A stretch of DNA of 7,865 nucleotides. It comes from Bacillota bacterium. Its GTDB lineage: Bacteria; Bacillota; Clostridia; Oscillospirales; Acutalibacteraceae. Position 1 is the stretch's first letter; each line of letters starts with the position of its first letter. Both the position numbers and the translations under genes were made by a program. Shown in pieces: positions 7,551-7,865 of this stretch. The stretch spans positions 1 to 7,865 of the forward strand of contig WQTL01000423.1 of the NCBI GenBank assembly GCA_009786275.1. Reading direction: 5' to 3'. The notes below the pieces were generated by a model, which ran no database searches, had not been told where the DNA came from, and saw only the letters and a program-made list of their open reading frames with translations.

Positions 7551-7865
7551 ATGAACATCGCACTGATCGCCAACGACACCAAGAAAGAACTTATGACCCA
7601 GTTCTGCATCGCCTACTGCGGCGTGTTCGGCAAGCACGCGCTCTACGCCACCGGCTCCACGGGCCGCATGATACGGGATTCCACGGGCCTGCCGGTGCAG
7701 CTGCTGTACTCGGGCCAGGGCGGCGTGGAGCAGGTGGAAAGCATGGTCTCCTGCGACGAGATCGACCTGCTGATGCTCTTCCGCGACGGCATCAACACCG
7801 GCGACGAGACGGAGGAGAACAACCTGCTGCGCCTGTGCGACGTGCACAATATCCCCGTGGCCACC
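7551..7865 (+). CDS. Methylglyoxal synthase-like protein, 3' end cut by window
   Basis: Methylglyoxal synthase converts dihydroxyacetone phosphate to methylglyoxal and phosphate, a glycolytic bypass. The first 105 residues are present; full proteins are about 130-155 aa. Family marks: IALIANDTKKELM (3-15), LYATGSTGRMI (31-41, phosphate loop), IDLLMLFRD (71-79) and LLRLCDVHNIPVAT (92-105). Compared with E. coli MgsA as I recall it, Asp20, Lys23, Thr45, Thr48, Ser65, Gly66, Asp91 and Arg107 are kept as Asp9, Lys12, Thr34, Thr37, Ser54, Gly55, Asp79 and Arg94. His19 is Asn8, the catalytic Asp71 of GGDQQ falls on Val59 (GGVEQ), and the region of His98 is acidic with no His. One residue is lost on each side of Asp79. 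Activity is therefore uncertain; it could be a diverged paralogue, and the symbol mgsA is withheld. GC content returns to the high level of the gyrase genes. Confidence 0.85.
   Translation, partial: MNIALIANDTKKELMTQFCIAYCGVFGKHALYATGSTGRMIRDSTGLPVQLLYSGQGGVEQVESMVSCDEIDLLMLFRDGINTGDETEENNLLRLCDVHNIPVAT

Overview
The window is a piece of a high-GC bacterial chromosome. It most likely comes from an anaerobic clostridial lineage (Firmicutes; Oscillospirales or Christensenellales-like). Supporting signs are short GyrB and GyrA of Firmicute type, strong purine-rich Shine-Dalgarno sites, TTG starts, a clostridial-looking methylglyoxal synthase homologue, and a GTAGGGG-type palindromic intergenic element of a kind I associate with those genomes. 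The taxonomic call is inference from protein character; there is no rRNA in the window.

Layout. Positions 1-681 hold the minus-strand 5' part of a LacX-like aldose 1-epimerase gene. A 204-bp divergent control region follows. It carries a leftward promoter for the epimerase and two rightward promoters, one an exact TTGACA-N17-TATAAT consensus. Six rightward genes then run to the end: an unrecognised 295-aa protein with a basic linker and a Gly/Met tail (886-1773); a Uma2/DUF820 PD-(D/E)XK nuclease-like protein (1800-2390); gyrB (2396-4354); a 142-bp gap with a tandem repeat and a 75-bp imperfect palindrome; gyrA (4497-6986); a small secreted, Ig-like, C-terminally anchored protein of clearly lower GC (7010-7528); and the 5' part of a methylglyoxal synthase-like gene (7551-7865, cut by the window end).

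Apart from the gyrB-gyrA gap the rightward genes lie 5 to 26 bp apart and no T-tract terminator is visible, so they may be one transcription unit driven from 754-849. GyrB and GyrA together form DNA gyrase (A2B2), which introduces negative supercoils using ATP. The other genes have no known link to gyrase, and the gyrase genes here are not beside dnaA, dnaN or recF within the window. Points most worth a second look: Gln in GyrB at the position of E. coli Arg136 (the aminocoumarin contact), Phe at the GyrB Lys447 position and Ala at the GyrA Ser83 position (both quinolone-related), the palindrome between the two gyrase genes, and the methylglyoxal synthase homologue that lacks several canonical active-site residues. 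I did not find a clearly new multi-gene system. No RNA genes, insertion sequences or CRISPR arrays were seen.
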